Assembly (NCBI RefSeq): GCF_001591685.1
Contig: NZ_BCVJ01000007.1
Span: forward strand, 1-50,913
DNA: 50,913 nt
Origin: Ligilactobacillus murinus DSM 20452 = NBRC 14221
GTDB taxonomy: Bacteria; Bacillota; Bacilli; Lactobacillales; Lactobacillaceae
Direction: 5' to 3'
Positions 48,556 to 50,913 of the stretch are shown here, piece after piece. The position numbers and the translations under genes are program-made. The notes beneath the pieces were generated by a model. It was not told the origin of the DNA. It saw only the letters and a program-made list of their open reading frames with translations, and ran no database searches. Numbering within the stretch: the first letter of the stretch is position 1; each line of letters opens with the position of its first letter.

Positions 48556-49833
48556 ATGAAAAATACAGCGATGTGGGAATATTTTTACCTAATGAATGTA
48601 ATTATTGGGATCAGTTTTGGCTATTGTATCTTTTTAAAGGTAGCGCTTAAAAGACGTAGCCTAAAAGAGAACATGCTATACTTTTGTCTTACGGTCCCAG
48701 TACTAACGTTGGTATATATATCTTGGGGAAATGTGCTAGAGCAATTTATAGAAATAACATTACTATATTTGATCTATCGCAAAAGACCAAAAGATCATCA
48801 AACTTTAGGCCGGTTGCTAATTATCGGTTCTATCTCGTATATGGTAGAGTCTCTAATGTTTTTGATCACATTTTCTTTTGGGATAGAACATAGTATAGTC
48901 CAAATGATTTTTTTTGATATAGTAGCGTACATGGCCATATATCTAACTATCATGAAGACACCAATTATCCGACTGTTAGATCGAGAAAATGGTAAAGTGT
49001 ATTTTGGGTTAATGGTGTATATATACATGACCTTTTTAGGTATAAACTATATGGTCTACTTTATAAAGTCAGAAATGGTAGCTTTTCTCATATTGATGCT
49101 TTTTTTTATAGTCCAACTTTTTTTTGCGATCTATTTATATCTTACTATCCAAAAAGTAGCAAAAGATAAATTATTCTTACAACAATTAGATAACTTAAAA
49201 ATATATACAAAACAACTTGAAATAAATCAAAAAAATTTATGCAAGTTCAAACATGATTATCGAAATATGTTAATAAGTTTGCAATTAAGTGCTCAAGATA
49301 GACATGATAAAGAATTGATCGCAAGATTGAAAAAGTATTCGAATTTTTATTTAGACAATAAAGGTTTATGGCAGTTTAACGATATTGATAATGTCAGAGA
49401 TGACTTATTAAAGAGTTTATTGATAAGCAAGTTAAATATTATGTTTCAACAAAATATCGAAAATACTTTTGAATGTCAAACTTTGGTAGAGCAATTACCA
49501 GCTAAAGATATCACTTTTGATATTATCCGAATTCTAGGTATCGCTTATGATAATGCTATTGAAGCAAGTTTGATATTAAAAAATGGGGCAAAAGTTAAAT
49601 CAATGGTATATAGTAAGGAAGGTGAACTAGAATTTGAAATAAAAAATCGATTTAACGATACTGGAAAGTCGATTTTAGAGCTAAAGAAATTAGGCTTTAC
49701 GACTAAAAAAGGGCATAGTGGTTTGGGATTAGCTAATATTGAGGATATTAAAAAAAAGTATGACGTTATTTTAGTGGAATATCATATATCTGATGGTTGG
49801 TTTACGTTTTATATGAGTGTTAGGGTCAAATAA
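48556..49833 (+). CDS. AgrC-like sensor histidine kinase (HPK10 type)
   Basis: A 425-residue membrane kinase. Residues 1-200 form six to seven membrane segments, as in peptide-pheromone receptors of the AgrC/PlnB/AbpK group. A coiled coil leads to the H-box with His233 in FKHDYRN; the N-box has DNAIEA (332-337) and the G-box has GHSGLGLANI (386-395). These are the GHKL features of HPK10 kinases, with H-x3-N in the H-box. ATG start 48556 after AGGGGGGAT. Fourteen bases separate its stop from the regulator gene, so they form an operon. The signal is presumably a secreted peptide; none with a classical leader lies in the window. Confidence 0.88.
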   Translation: MKNTAMWEYFYLMNVIIGISFGYCIFLKVALKRRSLKENMLYFCLTVPVLTLVYISWGNVLEQFIEITLLYLIYRKRPKDHQTLGRLLIIGSISYMVESLMFLITFSFGIEHSIVQMIFFDIVAYMAIYLTIMKTPIIRLLDRENGKVYFGLMVYIYMTFLGINYMVYFIKSEMVAFLILMLFFIVQLFFAIYLYLTIQKVAKDKLFLQQLDNLKIYTKQLEINQKNLCKFKHDYRNMLISLQLSAQDRHDKELIARLKKYSNFYLDNKGLWQFNDIDNVRDDLLKSLLISKLNIMFQQNIENTFECQTLVEQLPAKDITFDIIRILGIAYDNAIEASLILKNGAKVKSMVYSKEGELEFEIKNRFNDTGKSILELKKLGFTTKKGHSGLGLANIEDIKKKYDVILVEYHISDGWFTFYMSVRVK

Positions 49834-49846
49834 GGGGGATAAATTT

Positions 49847-50629
49847 ATGGAAACTTATGGGATAGTGGTTTGTGAAAATGATCAAGTTCAGTTAAAAAAT
49901 TTATATGGTTTTGTAAATAGAGCTGTTTGGTCTTTGGAAGATTCGCCGGATAGTAAGGATAAAACCTGTGAAGTAGTATTAGTGACTACTAGCTATCAAG
50001 AAGTTGTAAATTATTTGAATAATACGTACATAGACAGTGGAGTATATTTTTTGGATATCGATCTAGGCAAAGCCGATGGTCAAAATGGTATAGATCTGGC
50101 TGAATTTATCAAAAGTAAAGATCTAAATGCACAGATCATCTTTATTACAGCCTATGAAAATTTTGCAGCAATGACTTATCGGCGCAGGATAGGGGCTGTG
50201 GATTTTATAACTAAGACGGAGCTTGACCAAAAACGTTTAAATGAAGCATTATTTTTAGCGATAAAACGTATTAGAGAGCTACATACTGTAAGAGAACAGA
50301 CTTTTAGCTATAAAATGGGACGGAGACTTATCAATCAAAATATACGAGATATTCTCTATATTGTTACTACAGAACATTCACATAAATTAAAGATCGTTAC
50401 GCTCGATAGTGAGGGAGAATTCTTGGGGAATATAAAGAGGATCGATGATGAAAATGAATTTTTAGAAAAGATCTCACAATCATGTTTAGCCAATCCAGAC
50501 AACATTGTTGAGATCGATCTAAAGTTACGGACCGTAAAATTTAAAGACGGGTATATCGAGGTGTTTCCTAGAAGGAATTCAAGAAAAATTGAAAAGTTGA
50601 TCGATAAATATAATGTGAAAAAACGGTAG
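49847..50629 (+). CDS. LytTR-family response regulator (AgrA-like)
   Basis: A 260-residue regulator. The receiver domain has the phosphoacceptor Asp70 in VYFLDIDLG and the Thr/Ser switch FITAYE, with a Lys in ITKTE. A C-terminal LytTR DNA-binding domain spans about residues 150-255, ending in VFPRRNSRKIEKLI. It would activate promoters with paired 9-bp direct repeats. ATG start 49847 after AAGGGGGAT; an in-frame start at 49817 lies in the kinase gene. Partner of the kinase immediately upstream. Confidence 0.88.
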   Translation: METYGIVVCENDQVQLKNLYGFVNRAVWSLEDSPDSKDKTCEVVLVTTSYQEVVNYLNNTYIDSGVYFLDIDLGKADGQNGIDLAEFIKSKDLNAQIIFITAYENFAAMTYRRRIGAVDFITKTELDQKRLNEALFLAIKRIRELHTVREQTFSYKMGRRLINQNIRDILYIVTTEHSHKLKIVTLDSEGEFLGNIKRIDDENEFLEKISQSCLANPDNIVEIDLKLRTVKFKDGYIEVFPRRNSRKIEKLIDKYNVKKR

Positions 50630-50660
50630 TGAAGCAAAGCTTAGGCATTATTAAATTTAT

Positions 50661-50780
50661 CAGATAGGAATAAAAACTGACAAATAAAGCTTGTGATGTT
50701 TTAGTGATATTTATAGAGATGAATAATTTTACAGTACCAGATAGGGATAGAAAAGTGCGAAATTTGAATATTTTAGTGAT
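50661..50780 (+). repeat. Imperfect tandem repeat before the Trp-rich ORF
   Basis: Unit 1 (50661-50708) and unit 2 (50738-50780) share CAGATAGG-ATA-AAAA at the left, an AAAT centre and TTTTAGTGAT at the right, with a few substitutions and a 5-base length difference. They lie directly between the response regulator and the short ORF, so they could be regulator binding sites or a duplicated promoter segment. Confidence 0.5.
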
Positions 50781-50792
50781 CCGTTTCATATT
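50764..50792 (+). promoter_or_regulatory. Possible promoter of the Trp-rich ORF
   Basis: TTGAAT at 50764 and CATATT at 50787, 17 bases apart. The start of transcription would be about 50 bases before the ORF. Confidence 0.4.
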
Positions 50793-50851
50793 GGAGTTAT
50801 CATGGAGACGTAGATGAAACTTTAAGTGAATAATGTAAGGAGTGATCTACT

Positions 50852-50893
50852 ATGAAAAAATTATGGAATTGGTGGTTAGCTGGAGTGAGGTAA
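50852..50893 (+). CDS. 13-codon Trp-rich ORF (leader peptide or signalling peptide)
   Basis: It reads MKKLWNWWLAGVR and stop, with AAGGAG 9 bases before the ATG. Three Trp codons within four positions in a very short, well-initiated ORF are the hallmark of an attenuation leader peptide (as TrpL of E. coli), which would put a tryptophan or aromatic amino-acid operon just beyond the window. A WW peptide of this size also recalls small secreted pheromones, and a peptide-sensing two-component system stands directly upstream. The sequence ends 20 bases later, so neither can be decided here. Confidence 0.5.
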   Translation: MKKLWNWWLAGVR

Positions 50894-50913
50894 CTGTCAA
50901 TGAAAACGTAGAA

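Overview
The window comes from a low-GC Gram-positive bacterium, most likely a member of the Lactobacillaceae (a Ligilactobacillus-like relative would fit; the species cannot be fixed from sequence alone). The signs are strong AGGAGG ribosome sites, frequent TTG/GTG starts (rpoB, rpoC, rpsS, rpsN, rpsI), fusA without a tuf gene behind it, zinc-type uS14 and adenylate kinase, a downstream element after rplQ that resembles the lactic-acid-bacterial L17DE RNA, and an EcfA1-EcfA2-EcfT module followed by truA, rplM and rpsI.

Layout. 1-5.5 kb: an accessory locus with the 3' end of one large uncharacterised gene, a TelA-XpaC-like pair, and a second large gene paralogous to the first. 5.6-10.4 kb: a small orphan protein, a MORN-repeat protein overlapping an OatA-type acyltransferase with an SGNH domain, a Nudix hydrolase, a DUF697 membrane protein and a YjjG-type HAD phosphatase. 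10.4-11.65 kb: a three-gene cassette just in front of rpoB that I read as a toxin-antitoxin-chaperone (TAC) unit: a protein with ADP-ribosyltransferase-like motifs, a small antitoxin candidate and a SecB-like chaperone. The architecture resembles the CmdTAC anti-phage system and is the strongest candidate for a little-described system here. 11.7-19.3 kb: rpoB-rpoC behind a clear sigma-A promoter and a terminator-like leader. 19.3-21.0 kb, minus strand: nucleoside hydrolase and prepilin peptidase. 21.1-24.5 kb: rpsL-rpsG-fusA. 24.5-26.2 kb, minus strand: patatin-like esterase and nicotinamidase-like hydrolase. 26.3-40.6 kb: the fused S10-spc-alpha ribosomal super-operon (rpsJ to rplQ, including secY, adk, infA, rpmJ and rpoA).

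40.6-43.9 kb: an insertion-like stretch between rplQ and the ECF genes. It holds an L17DE-like RNA, the decayed start of a YSIRK-type surface protein, an RclA-like flavoprotein behind a putative operator, an SDR-like protein and an FMN reductase. 43.9-48.2 kb: ecfA1-ecfA2-ecfT-truA, then rplM-rpsI. 48.5-50.9 kb: an AgrC-like (HPK10) histidine kinase, a LytTR response regulator, an imperfect tandem repeat, and a 13-codon Trp-rich ORF (three Trp codons in four positions) that is either an attenuation leader peptide or a small signalling peptide.

The housekeeping blocks supply transcription and translation machinery under a few strong promoters, with structured leaders and attenuator-like hairpins before rpoB, rpsL, fusA, rpsJ, infA and rplM. 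Accessory genes sit in the gaps between these conserved blocks. All functions are assigned from motif recognition; no database search was run.
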